From Styela clava (lineage: Eukaryota; Chordata; Ascidiacea; Stolidobranchia; Styelidae), in NCBI RefSeq assembly GCF_964204865.1, contig NC_135261.1, forward strand, positions 16,306,001-16,370,000: a stretch of 64,000 nt of DNA, written 5' to 3'. A program made the translations under genes and the position numbers. The stretch's first letter is position 1. Every line of letters begins with the position of its first letter. The notes under the pieces are model-generated. The model was not told where the DNA came from, ran no database searches, and saw nothing but the letters and a program-made list of their open reading frames with translations. This document shows, piece after piece, positions 38,733 to 51,300 of this stretch.

Positions 38733-38964
38733 GCGCTCCCGTAGAATGTGAACCAATATGGCGGACACCGGAACGTAGATGTGTACCAGGTTAGGGTTGG
38801 GCCATAATTTTATTCCAATCTTCCCTATTTTAGTTCTATTACGAGTTTGGGGACTAGCCAAGGGACTCTCGTAGTATTTTTACCTGAAATTATGGCCTAA
38901 CTTGGTACACATGTATATTACTTTGCGGTGTCCGCCATCCTGGTTCACATACTACGGGAGTACC
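38733..38964. mobile_element. Palindromic MITE, family P, copy 3
   Basis: Left arm GCGCTCCCGTAGAATGTGAA, right arm TTCACATACTACGGGAGTAC, with GGCGGACACCGG and its inverse inside. Absent from the corresponding part of duplication copy 2 (near 48,250). Lies just upstream of caspase 1. Confidence 0.8.
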
Positions 38965-39074
38965 GAAAAAAAACTTTCATCAAGTAACTCTACAGATTTC
39001 ATAAATATATGTAATAAAAGGTCAATTAACGACAGATCCAACAAGTGTTACCAGGAAATCGGGGACAGCTGACA

Positions 39075-42000
39075 ATGGATGAAAGGACAATCCCAGGTGA
39101 GCGAAACTTTGACTCATTGTATGATATTTGAATGCGTTCCGAATATATTTGAAAAAAAAAGTTCAGGTTTCTAACCACATTGTTTTCGAATCGTACACAT
39201 TTCAAAATCTAAGAACTTGATACACGTTTGTATTTTAGGGGACGTGCCGCCTGCCAGACAGAATTATTCTAATAAAGAACGCTCCAAATGGCGCGTAGAT
39301 TCCGGGTGAGTCATTCATTAGTGGTATATTTGACTACAAAACGTAGGAATGAGGAAGCAATCCCATACCACCACGTATCGTGGTCATTTTCATTCATAAA
39401 ATGAAGTAGATATTTCGTGTTGGATAAACATGACATACATCGTATTTATTGTAGCCAATGTATTTCGGACACTGTGGATGCAGGATTTGACGCCAATGAA
39501 GACGATGACATCTACGACATGCGGCAAAAGGAAATGGGAATTTTTCTTGTATTCAGTCACGAGGTAGGGTTTTCCAAATGTTATTGGCAAACGTAGATTT
39601 CGCTGACGTATAAAATTTGGTAGACTTCCGGCTGGGGTATTCGATCTAAATGCGAACAGTTTTGCAGGAAACAACTGTCCTACCATATTTCCAATTGGCG
39701 TTAAGTATTGCTTTCTAACAAATTTACGGGCAAATATACCGCAGATACTACAACCTATTGTCTACCTACTAATTTTATTGGGCGCTCCAGAAGTGTGAGT
39801 ACCAATATTCGGTAATAATTTTGTTTGCCTACTTTACATCAAGTTGCATAAAAGGACTGAACCTATGGTCAGGGGATATGTAAATTCACTCGGCTAACAC
39901 ACACAGTCAACGAACTCGTAATAAAACTAGAATAAGGAAAATCCGAATAAAATTATGACTTAACCCTAACCTGGTACACCCACTACGAAAGTACCCTTTA
40001 CTGTCCACCTGTTTAAATATACTCTTCGGCGTGTAACGTTGCACAAAGGTTCACGCTTCCTTCATATTCTTCTATTCATTTGCTCATTTTAGGTAAATTC
40101 AAGCTAGTGTCCGTGATACATCTGGTGATTTTGAATAGTTTGGGGATAGTTTGAAAAGCCCAACAATCTATTGAATTTTTGTTTTCAGGTAATCCATATT
40201 GGTACATTAATTAATAATGTTTAGGTATTTGACCCCGACTTAGCACTTTCTAAACGCGAAGGAACAGTTACTGACGAAAAAGGTTTGGAAGAGGTATTCG
40301 GAGAAATTGGATTTGAGGTTATAATAAAGAGAAACTTCGGGATAAAAGAAATTGAAAAAACCATTGATGAATGTTAGTATCCATTGATGTATATTTTTTT
40401 GTTGGTCGAACGCATGGGTATAGCATTCTTTACCTAATTTGGCAATTATGTGAGCACTGGGACCGAACATATCAAGACGGATATTGGTCGTAAACTCCTT
40501 CTTAAGTCATAGTTACAGGTGAAAATGAAATAAAACCTTGCATATGCCAGGTTTTGCAAAAATTATGTATAAAGTCAATAATCTGAGCATTTAAATATTT
40601 TTTCTTTTGCGAACTCAACACAAAATCGCTTATGGAAAGTTCTTACTCATTGACAAAAATATTAACATATTGGTAACTGTTTTCAGATGTGAAATATGAT
40701 CACTCACGAAATGGAAGTTTTGCGTGTGCGGTTTTGTCACACGGTAAAGAAGAAGGAATCGTCTACGCTTATGATTATGCATATAACGTGAAATCACTAT
40801 ATGAACCATTCCGAGATTGCATGTCATTAGTTGGAAAACCAAAGCTTTTCTTTGTACAGGTATGAACATGTAAAATAGCTTTGTTTTGTTATTCGTTTGG
40901 TATTACGTCAGTTATTAAAACTGAGGCCTGGAAAAATGGTTTAAAACCTGACGACGTCCAGGACTACGGTTAAAAATTTAGTAACATCTATGCTAAACAA
41001 ACTATAACTCTGTCTCTGGTGAGTGTTATAATACTACATATTTTGTAGAAACTGATATAAGAAATATTTGAAATATAGAATTGTTTTGAAATTTATAAAC
41101 TATAAGTTTTTTTTATTTTTCTAACAATGACTGAACACCAAAAACGTTGATAAATTAATTAGGTCTATAGCTTTTCAATAAAGTCACTGTTGCAAATCTT
41201 CCAATGAAATTTACGGTTCGCTCATTTTTTAAAAACTATAGTCATATTGCAGGCATGTCGGGGTACAAAACTTCAAGACGGCAATAGAAAAGATGCCGCA
41301 GACGCTGGGCCTGACGGCGTAATGACAATTCCACGGGAAGCTGATTTTTTGATCGCATATTCCACGATAGAAGGTGAAGAATTCAGACAAAAAAAATAAT
41401 AAATCACAACAAATATATATACATCTTTTACTTTGGTGTATACGTTTACTTCGTATATTTACCTAACATTGCTCACAGACAAATTCACATTTCAGGTTAC
41501 TATTCATGGAGGAACCCAATGACTGGTTCATGGTTTATTCAAAGCTTGATTAAGTGCGTGGAAAATTTTTCACACAAATGGGATTTGTTGAAAGTATGTT
41601 AGCGATTGAATTTGTTTAAGTTGTTTATGGTAATCAATTTTTAATATTTTCTAAATCACTCTTTTTGATCAGAAACATAAATAAATATCAAAATAAAATC
41701 GGTGACCAATCCAGCTAAAACTCAACTACTGTGGCCCGGTTGTGAAATATTGGGATGGTGACGTGGTTTCAATCAAAGAATGAACTCAATACGTAGTAAC
41801 ATTTTTAGATCCTCACTCGCGTAAACAAAGAAGTTTGTTGCAAAGAATCCAATCCTGACCTATACGAAATGAAAGGCAAAAAGCAATGTCCTTCGATTGT
41901 TTGTCAACTGACTGCCCAACTCTATTTCAAGGCAAAGAACGATGATGTTACCGACGCTAAAATTCCAGTGCAGGTTTGCATTAGTTTGACGGTAATACTA

Positions 42001-42626
42001 AGAATTAAACGAATTTGTAAGTGCACACTGCACACTCAAGTTTTTTCAAGAAGTTGGGAAGTGCTGTGGAATTCACTGCCTCAATTGATTATATTAACAT
42101 CAGTTGTTAGCATTTCGGCGTTTGTTTGTGATTTTGCTCGGAGACAATTTTTTACCTCTGAGATAATAATCTTTCCACAAGGTGACTGGAACAAACATTG
42201 AACTTGGCCAACATATTTTGCAATTAATATATTGATGTCTATTAGTTGAAGATTTGGCCTCAACACTAATAATAATACACACAATAGCAAGCATTTAGCA
42301 AAACAAATGATCAAAGATCATGTTCGATTTCTATCGCTAAAACAAATATTACGCGAGTCCCGCGCCTCCACACTCCGATTTGTGTTATAATCTACCTAAA
42401 ACATATTCTACCCAAATACTCGTTTTAGGCTTCAGAGGTTAGGCCACGAATCAGATCAGCAGCTAGTTCCGGACTGAATATGAAGGTTCAAGTTACAGAT
42501 GATAATGTTTTTTCGGAAATGGAGTATTACCGATTAAAGCTGGAATCTCTCGAAATTAAGGAAAGGCTCATAGCAATGAAGAAAAATTTGTTCCAGGAAA
42601 AAATACAGAAAACTAGTTACGATTGA
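39075..42626 (+). CDS. Effector caspase (caspase-3/7 type), copy 1, with C-terminal extension
   Basis: Cysteine protease of apoptosis; cleaves after Asp. Nine coding exons: 39,075-39,096; 39,239-39,305; 39,455-39,563; 40,225-40,372; 40,687-40,859; 41,253-41,373; 41,496-41,593; 41,809-41,973; 42,429-42,626, 366 residues. The short prodomain has no CARD or DED. Key residues are R77 (SKREGT), catalytic H134 (LSHGKEEG), catalytic C175 (QACRG) and S1-pocket R219 (YYSWRN). R77 to H134 and C175 to R219 have exactly human caspase-3 spacing. The linker at about 182-200 has Asp sites for p20/p10 processing (DAAD, AGPD). The small subunit ends near QLTAQLYF. The last exon adds 65 residues with a helical, coiled-coil-like stretch (EYYRLKLESLEIKERL). 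Its upstream donor (CAG|GTTTGC) is weak, and a strong GTAAGT 46 bases later would instead end the protein soon after. No exon upstream of 39,075 recognised. Confidence 0.9.
39780..39996. mobile_element. Palindromic MITE, family R, in caspase 1 intron 3
   Basis: Starts GGCGCTCCAGAAGTGTGAGT, ends CCACTACGAAAGTACC. An orthologous copy sits at the same place in duplication copy 2 (49,183-49,398), so it predates the duplication. Confidence 0.8.
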
Positions 42627-44150
42627 ACTGGTCTCAACTGTTAAAATGTAAAAAAGAGCTCCATGTGCTACCTGCTACATCAAACTTGATTTAGAATATA
42701 TGCAGTTGTATGAAGTAAACTAATTAATCATAGCTTTTCTATCAACAACAAATCAAGCTGATAATTATTCACAAAGAATATATTTTATTTCTCTCACCTC
42801 CATTTTCTCCCCAATCTAAAATTATTCGGAAAATTTCCATGGTTATACCAAAATGAAAAAATAGTAGAAGTTCCAATGGCTGTTTAACGAGAGCATTATT
42901 CGATTAGATGGTGTGAAACGTGTTTTTAAATATTTTTCTGAAGGTTCGCATTTTAATTGGTAAACTTACATAAAACAGTAATCAAGGGTAATATGCCAAG
43001 GTATTTTTCTGTTCGATCTTTCCTGGTCTTTTGCTAAAGAAAAAAACATTTTGAAACAGACAACCCAGAAAGTCAGTGAATGATTTCACGCTACGTGGTA
43101 ATCCATTCGCAAGTTTCTTCCCTGCTATATTTTATTTAATGCGGTATCCACTTTGTAAGGATCTGTGTCATTTCCGAGTTTCATTCCCTAGAGCACGTTT
43201 ACCCAAATTTTTTGAGGCGCGTACCCCTAATTGTGAATCTTAGTTTTGAGCCCACCCCCCACCCTGTGCCGTATCAATTCCTGACCAACAAACAAGAATA
43301 ACCAGCGAAGATGAATAATGTTTCATTTACAATACAAACAACATTGCGATGGTCAAGGTTGCTTTTCACTGCACAATTTATCGATTTTCGGAGTACATTA
43401 TGACAAGCAAACTCGTAGAGCCGATTCTACGGCAAATTTCGACCTGTATTTTGGCATCTTATTGGTAAGAGCTGAAAATGTTGTCTTGCACATCTAGGTC
43501 GCTGAATCAGGCAATAATGTTTTAATTGGCTTTTCTGACAGCGATGGATATTCTTCCGCAATACTCAACCAAAAAAAATTCTTTATGATTGAATCAATCA
43601 TTAAAAATCGATCAGACTTTCTTAATATCGCTGCGGACCCCCTGTGCAGTCATCACGGTCCCACACTTCAATAAACCCTGGCCTAGCGTGTGTTATGATT
43701 TCTGGATTTTGCATTTATAATGTACATGATGGCTTTAATATGCGTGTTTCACATCTCTTCGGTTGTTGCAGACGTACGTACGGTTTTGCGATTAAGTGGA
43801 CGCTTATCAAAAGATCACCTGCCCAAAGTCACGCACTAGATGGCGACAGCACAATTACGCAAGTGAAGAACTTTATTACGCAGCAAAACGTACGTACGGA
43901 TTGATCGGGTAAAATAAAAGGCAGTGAAAAAAAGTCAAACTCTAGCAACAGTCAGATATGTCCAGTAAGTATATAATTGTGCACCATCTTGGTACATATA
44001 CTTCGATAGCGCCTTTTTATGTTATTAGTAATCTTCAAGTTAATAGAAATCAAATATGACATATCACGGAATGAAATTAAGTACAAAATGAATACAATGT
44101 TACGATTTGAACATAGATCGCTGTGCCGTTGACCCACGGTCCATATGGGT
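42627..44150. other. Gene-free region after caspase 1, start of duplication copy 2
   Basis: Contains the 3' flank of caspase 1, the junction of the two duplication units at about 42,710, and sequence matching 35,400-35,900 of copy 1. Between about 43,190 and 43,670 there is a segment without counterpart in copy 1, with GCGTACCCC and GCGGACCCCCTG motifs of hAT-MITE flavour; ends not resolved. Half of a family Q MITE lies at 43,977-44,013. No gene seen. Confidence 0.4.
43977..44013. mobile_element. Half copy of family Q MITE
   Basis: GTGCACCATCTTGGTACATA and following bases match one arm of family Q; the other arm is missing. Confidence 0.4.
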
Positions 44151-46330
44151 CACGTAGGCTTGCACGTAATTGACAAAAATCAATTCCGTAATTACGGCAA
44201 AATCAATTACGTAATGACCCCGTAATTGCGATATTTTTCCACGCATTTAAACCTATCATAACAACCAATTGAATCCACTTCTTTTCCGAATGGGACATTG
44301 AAGTTGGGTTTTCATATTCTTGGCAGTACTACACGCCGTCGGCAGATGTTAAAGACAAATATCAAGGAGTGAATTCAAATTAATTTTATTCTGATTTTTA
44401 TCTTTTGTGTTAGCTTTGGTTTTACTTTATCACCTTCGCAAATTAACCGTCCCATTTTTATGCGATCAATTTTATTTTATCATTACCGACACTGGTATAC
44501 GGATATTTATGGAAACGATAGTTTTTTAAAACCACCTTAGTACTGAATAAAAATTACGGGTTTCTAATTTATTAACCAACGACGAGCGTATTCCCTCGTT
44601 TGATTATACTTGCGATTTCCTCGCGACGAAGACTTGTTTTTGCAGCGTCTTCTGCATTATCCGACATTACTGCCTTGTTAGCATTTTATAATAATAATTA
44701 TTGATGTCGACTTATTGACGATATTCCGATTACCATGCTTCATTTTACATTTAATCATTTCTGAACTGTTTATAACATTATTTGCGATAAATTTAGACCA
44801 AATATTATTTATTTGAGTATAATTTAAATATCGAACTTATATGATATGCCTTCTCCGAAAATACAAAAGTTATATCGCAAAACAATGCATTTTGTGACAT
44901 TTATTTTACACTCACGACATTTATTTGCTAACTCAAGTCGGCGATCCTATCGGCCAAGATTGACACAAGTTTGGTCGAGTGCCGGTGGTATTCAAGTCGA
45001 CGATAAATCAAAATAAGTTGCCGCATTTGGTAAGACAGTTAATCATATATGGCCGAAATATTGAGAGGAATTGTGAAAAACATCATGATCAAGGCCAAGT
45101 CCGGACTGATATATAACGATAAAACCGTTAACAGAACATCAAGATTTTGTAATAGAAAATGGATCTCGCACAGAATAAACACACTGGCTCATATTTGATT
45201 ATATATGATAGCAGTTAAATTTTTAGCGGTCCGCGAGGAATCCGTCGTTTTGCTGTTTCTCTGCCGTCTCAATCGCTTTACCGATGCCGAGAAGACGAAG
45301 TTGCGTTGGTTCATTACGCAATCTCTCTTTTGTCGTCATATAGCTATCTGATAAGCGCGACATTAATTATCACGGCGAGGTATTGGCGCGAGTGATCAAT
45401 CGCTCTTTTCGCTTATTTGGTTCCAATTCGTCGCGAAAGCTCTTCGTTAAATTTCACAAGATCGTCGTGTTGAAAGGTTATGGATATTTTCCTGTTTATA
45501 CCCCAAGCCTGAAATAAAACAGCCAAAAACAGTATGATATTCCATGTTCAAGTGTTGATATTAACAATAAAGAATGGTTAAGCATTGCTAATCCACACTT
45601 GGTGGGGAATTCCCACTATTTAAACGCGTGACTATAAAATAGAATAAAATAGAAACGGAACATATATACCATAAGTATCGGAAAACTGGAACAAGTAAAT
45701 AATAAATAAAAGTAAAATGGATACAAATGTTTGATAGACCATGTTTGAAAGATTGATCTCCTGCGTTCATTAGTCATTTCACCCGAAGAAGTTGAAACCG
45801 GGCGTGTTAGCGTCCATCGGTCTTAACACAATTCTTCCCCCTATCTACGGTTATTATGTACATTGGCAATGGCCATGCTAGATAAGATGCGAGAGAAGTT
45901 GAAACCAGGTGTGATGGCGTCAATCGGTCTCAACGCAATTCTATCCCTTATCTACGGCTAAGTTACGGGAGAAGTTAAAACCAGGTGTGTTGGCGTCAAA
46001 CGGGCCTACTCAATTCTTCTCCCTTGACTACGTTAATAATTTACACTGGCCCTGCCAGAAAAGTTGATAATAGGTTAGTAAATGGCAACGCGTCATGCCT
46101 TCTTTAACCTACGTAACAAGAGAGAGAAAAGTAGGAAGAACGACTGCGAATACCGGAACTCTAACTTCTTCTACTTGTTGAGCTTTCATTTTTCGCAATC
46201 GACGAAATTGACTGCTTTGAAGAAAGCTCGTTTCAATGCAATAATTACGACTTTACGTAATTCGTAACTTCCCTTCCGTAACTCCAAATAATTACGTAAT
46301 TCCGTAAATCTGTAAATTACGTGCAAGCCT
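44151..46330. mobile_element. hAT-like non-autonomous element inserted in duplication copy 2 (2.18 kb)
   Basis: Inverted ends AGGCTTGCACGTAATT (near 44,156) and AATTACGTGCAAGCCT (to 46,330), with an 8-bp direct repeat ATATGGGT on both sides (44,143-44,150 and 46,331-46,338). Copy 1 of the duplication has the uninterrupted sequence near 35,915, which gives the empty site. Subterminal regions are rich in AATTACGTAA motifs. Holds a short tandem repeat at 45,785-46,035. No recognisable transposase; open stretches are short. Confidence 0.82.
45785..46035. repeat. Three-unit imperfect tandem repeat
   Basis: Three units, each with GAAGTTGAAACC or a close variant, then GTGTTGGCGTC and CTATCTACG-type segments; spacing about 108 then 76 bases. 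Inside the 44,151-46,330 element. Confidence 0.75.
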
Positions 46331-48373
46331 ATATGGGTGGTGTTGTACAAATATTGACCTCGGCAGGGGCAAAACGTAGTTCTATTCTCAATACCTAGTT
46401 CGAAACTATAGTTTCATCATTTTTATGGATGCGGAACAAGTAAGCACAAAACACTCTTACTCTTACTTACTTACTTATTTACTCTTTGTGAAACTTAGTA
46501 TGTTTCTTTGTTCTGTTTTTCCAACGGAACGAACCTGTATTTAACAACTAAAACGTTGTGTCAACAGGATTTCAGTCCATTATCAGCCGGAATCGCGTAG
46601 CTCAAGTGAACGAGTTTGGTTGAATGGGTGAAGAGCAATTTCAAATGATATGGGCCTACGGTTATAGCTGAATTGATGTGTAGTGAAAATCTCAGTGAGA
46701 TATTCTTTAAAATAAAACCGAGTTGTTTTATCGGTGGTCACAAAGATTACGCGCCAAGTGATTTGGAATCACATTAACCTCGTGTCCTGAATATACTTGA
46801 TATGTAAGAATTGCCGAACTAATTCGTGGTTGATATTTGTCAAACTAAGTTGAATATGAAGCCAAGTAAACAATATGTGCACTTCTCATATTTGTTTTTT
46901 TACGAATTCGATTATTCCTTCTTGCCCGTTACATGCATAAATATCGCGGTGCCAACATACTTGCATTTGAACAATTTGTGTCCATACTCTTTTAAAACAA
47001 TCGAGGGTTAGGGAATTTCAAATTGAAGTCGCTAGAGAACATTCCGAATGTTACAAAATTCAAACTTGAAGTGAATTTTCCAAACAATAATCTCTACTAA
47101 TCTATACACCCTAACAGCTAACGAGTAACTACTCTTACTTGGCACTTGCTTTTAAAACATTCCTCCCTTTTGGGCCACAACTCATTGGGCAACAAATTCT
47201 TATTAACATTCAAGAGCTATTGCGTGACCGACATACTGTGGTTTGAAAAGGAATTGATTCATTCTAATTTGAGGTGTTCCTGTTTGTTTCATTGAGTATA
47301 AATAGCGAAATGAGCAAAACACAAAAGGCGTATTTGTATGATATATCCATAATAAATTTTATTACGAGTTTTGGCAGTCTATAACTTCCGCAATAAGAAG
47401 CTATAACATTCTTTCAATCTATTCCTGGCCATAAGTTACTGAGAGAAAAACGATCAAAATTATTCTAATATTGTGTTACGTAGCACAGTTGGATCGAAAG
47501 AGCCTTGCATTGGCGTTGTATTACGCAACTGATTAACATACGAACATCAACAATTTTGTAAGTATTGTAGTGTGAGATAAAAAAAAGTACCGCTATCCTA
47601 TAATAGCCTTCTATATTCTGCCAATGTCTTGCTGAATTAGGATTAGATCACTGTTGAAGTGAATGAGTCAATAATAATCGCCATATTTCTACTATTTTGT
47701 GCGTGTCATATTGCTAAATATATTGGAAGACTTCCATTTCCTCAAATGACAGTATCTGGCTTATTCATTTTGGTTCATTGCGTGTTACAGTAGTTATTAT
47801 TATAGTACTGAAAATGCAGTTGCTTCGTATGGTTGCTAGTATGAAGCATATTATTCAAAGCGGAATTGCCCAAAATGTGTAGCCTTATGTAGTACAGATA
47901 TACAAGTAATAAAAACTACTCATACAATCTGGATTCGTAAAATTTAGATATCCGACAAGGTCTCATCGGACTCATCTATGGTATTAAATATATAATAAAT
48001 AGTTGATCTGTTGCACGTAAAAATCGCATTTCTCTTCGATTACTGGATCAATTGCTTCGGAATTTTCAGTGAATAAATATTAAATTTTTCTCTCAAAGGC
48101 TATTACTTTTATTTATTTCTAATATTCCGGTGAGCTGCATGGCATTCGTTTATTTGTGTGCTAGACGTCATTAAAATTTGCCACTATGTGGCGCTACGTG
48201 TCCACATATTTGAGCATAGCTCTCTTGTATTTAAGACATGATTGTTATTGTTATATAACAAAACTCATAATATTTTCATCTAGTACCTATACAGATTTCA
48301 TAATTAAATGTAGTATAAGGTAAATTTACGAAAGATCCGAGAAGTGTTGCCAAGAAATCGGGGACAACTGACA
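46331..48373. other. Upstream region of caspase 2
   Basis: Matches copy 1 sequence at about 35,930-39,074 with small indels. Holds a (CTTA)-rich simple repeat at 46,453-46,486. Open stretches on either strand are not conserved as frames between the two copies, so I do not call genes here. It presumably includes the caspase 2 promoter. Confidence 0.45.
46453..46486. repeat. Simple CTTA-type repeat
   Basis: Repeated CTTA units with minor interruptions, not present at the matching site of copy 1. Confidence 0.7.
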
Positions 48374-51300
48374 ATGGATGAAAGGACAATCCCAGGTGAG
48401 CGAAACTTTGACTCATTGTATGATATTTGAATGCGTTCCGAATATAATGACAAAAAATGTTTAAGTCCTTAACCACATTGTTTTCGAATCGTATACATTT
48501 CAAAATCTAAGAACTTGATACACGTTTGTATTTTAGGGGACGTGCCGCCTGCCAGACAGAATTATTCTAATAAAGAACGCTCCAAAGGGCGCGTAGAGGC
48601 CGGGTGAGTGATTCATTAGTGGTATATTTGACTACAAAACGTAGGAATGAGGAAGCAATCCCATACCACCACCTATCGTGGTCATTTTCTGAAGGGAACA
48701 AATAATTACATTCGTCTCATCAAATCTTTGTGATCTTTATATTCTCATAAAACTTGAATGCGATGTGTGGTTTTAGACGGTTCTGAAGCACAGATTCAAC
48801 ATTCATACAATCAAGTAGATATTTCGTGTTGGATAAACATGACATACATCGTATTTATTGTAGCCAATGTATTTCGGACACTGTGGATGCAGGATTTGAC
48901 GCCAATGAAGACGATGACATCTACGATTTGCGTCAAAAGGAAATGGGAAATTTTCTTGTATTCAGTCACGAGGTAGGGTTTTCCAAATGTTATTGGCGAA
49001 CGTAGATTTCGCTGACGTATAAAATTTGGTAGACTTTCGGCTGGGGTATTCGATCTAAATGCGAATAGTTTTGCAGGAAACCACTGTCCTACCATCTTTC
49101 CAATCGGCGTTAGGTATTGCTTTCTAACAAATTTACGGGCAAGTAAGATACTACAACCTATTGTCTACCTACTAATTTTATTGGGCGCTCCAGAAGTGTG
49201 AGTACCAATATTTTGAAATAATTTTGTTTGCCTACTTTACATCAAGTTGCGTAAAAGGACTGAACCTATGAACAGGGGGTATGTATATTCACTCAGCTAA
49301 CACACACAGTCAACGAACACGTAATAGAACTAGAATAAGGAAAATCGGAATAAAATTATGACCTAACCCTAACCTGGTACACACACTACGAGAGTACCCT
49401 TTATTGTCCACCTGTTTAAATGTACTCTTCGACGTGTAACGGTGCACAAAGCTTCGCGCTTCCTTCATATTCTTCTATTCATTTGCTGATTATACGTAAA
49501 TTTAAGCTAGTGTCCGTGATACATCTGGTGATTTCGAATAGTCGGGCATAGTTTAAAAAGTCCAACTATCTATTCAATTTATGGTCCAAGGTAATTCATA
49601 TTGCTACATTAATGTTTAGGTATTTGACCCCGACTTAGGACTTCCTAAACGCGAAGGAACAGTTACTGACGAAGAAGGTTTGAAAAAGGTCTTCGGGCAA
49701 ATTGGATTTAAGGTTATAATAAAGAAAAACCTCCATAGAGAAGAAATTACGAAAACCATTGATGAATGTAAGTATCCATCGATTTATCTTTTTTGTTCGT
49801 TAAACGCATGGGAATAGATAGCATTCTTTGCCTGAATTTGGCAATTTTGCGGGCACCGGGAACGAACATATTTTACGGATATCATAAATAAATTCATTCT
49901 TACGTCGGAGTCAACGTTACAGGTAAAATTTAAAAAAAACTTGCATATGCCAAAGTTTTTGTATTTGAAATTGTGTTAAACCAAGGATTTTGTATAAGTC
50001 AATAATTTATGCATTTAAATACATTTTTCTTTTCAAGGCGCTCAGCACAAAATTCCATTTCGGAAGTTTTACTTATTGATGAAAATAACGACATATTGGC
50101 TACTGTTTTCAGATGTGAAGTATGATCACTCGCGTAATGGAAGTTTTGCGTGTGCGGTTTTGTCACACGGTAAAGAAGAAGGAATCGTCTACGCTTATGA
50201 TTATGCATATAACGTGAAATCACTATATGAACCATTCCGAGATTGCATGTCATTAGTTGGAAAACCAAAGCTTTTCTTTGTACAGGTATGAATATGTAAA
50301 ATAGCTTTGTTTTGTTATTTTTTTGTTATACGAGTATATTACGTCAGTTATCAAAACTGAGGCCTGGGAAAATGGTTGAAAACCTGACGACGTCCAGGAC
50401 TACGGTTAAAAATTTAGTAACATTTATGCTAAACAAACTATAACTGTTTCTGGTGAGTGTTATACTACATATTTTGTAGAAACAGATGAAAAAAATATTT
50501 GAAATATAGAATTGTTTTGAAATATATAAACTATGAGTTTTTTTTATTTTTCTAACAATGACTGAACACCCAAAATGTTGATGAATTAATTAGGTCTATA
50601 GCTTTTCAATAAAGTCACTGTTGCAAATCTTTCAATCAAATTTACGGTTCGCTCATTTTTTAAAAAACTATAGTCATGTTGCAGGCATGTCGGGGTACAA
50701 AACTTCAAGACGGCATTAGAAAAGATGCCGCAGACGCTGGGCCTGACGGCGTAATGATAATTCCACGGGAAGCTGATTTTTTGATCGCATATTCCACGAT
50801 AGAAGGTGAAGAATTCAGACAAAAAAAATAATAAATCACAACAAATATATATACATCTTTTACTTTGGTGTATACGTTACTTCGTATATTTACCTAACAT
50901 TGCTCACAGACAAATTCACATTTCAGGTTACTATTCATGGAGGAACCCAATGACTGGTTCATGGTTTATTCAAAGCTTGATTAAGTGCGTGGAAAATTTT
51001 TCACACAAATGGGATTTGTTGAAAGTATGTTAGCGATTGAATTAGTTTAAGTTGTTTATGGTAATCAATTTTTGATATTTTCTAAATCACTCTTTTTGAT
51101 CAGAAACATAAATAAATATCAAAATAAAATCGGTGACCTATCCAGCTAAAACTCAACTACTGTGGCCCGGTTGTGAAATATTGGGATGGTGACGTGGTTT
51201 CAATCGAAGAATTAACTCAATACGTAGTGACATTTTTAGATCCTCACTCGCGTAAATAAAGAAGTGTGTTGCAAAGAATCCAATCCTGACCTATACGAAA

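Larger units (their letters stand above)
35205..42709 (+). repeat. Tandem segmental duplication, copy 1 (carries caspase 1)
   Basis: Direct repeat with 42,710-52,122. Shared landmarks are AATCATAGCTTTTCTATCAA at 35,221 and 42,725, the TGACATTTCACGGAATGA region near 35,827 and its match near 44,057, and all nine caspase exons with their introns. Exons are highly similar; introns and flanks show many substitutions and indels. Insertions private to this copy include MITEs at 35,281, 37,006 and 38,733. Confidence 0.9.

Noticed and set aside
41869-42201. Longer caspase C-terminus by reading through exon 8 into the intron
   Set aside because: The read-through sequence has indels and an early stop in copy 2, whereas the spliced last exon is intact in both copies.
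48688-48812. Extra exon of caspase copy 2 in the intron between exons 2 and 3
   Set aside because: Present only in copy 2; a candidate acceptor gives an immediate stop in the required phase, and caspase copy 1 does without it.
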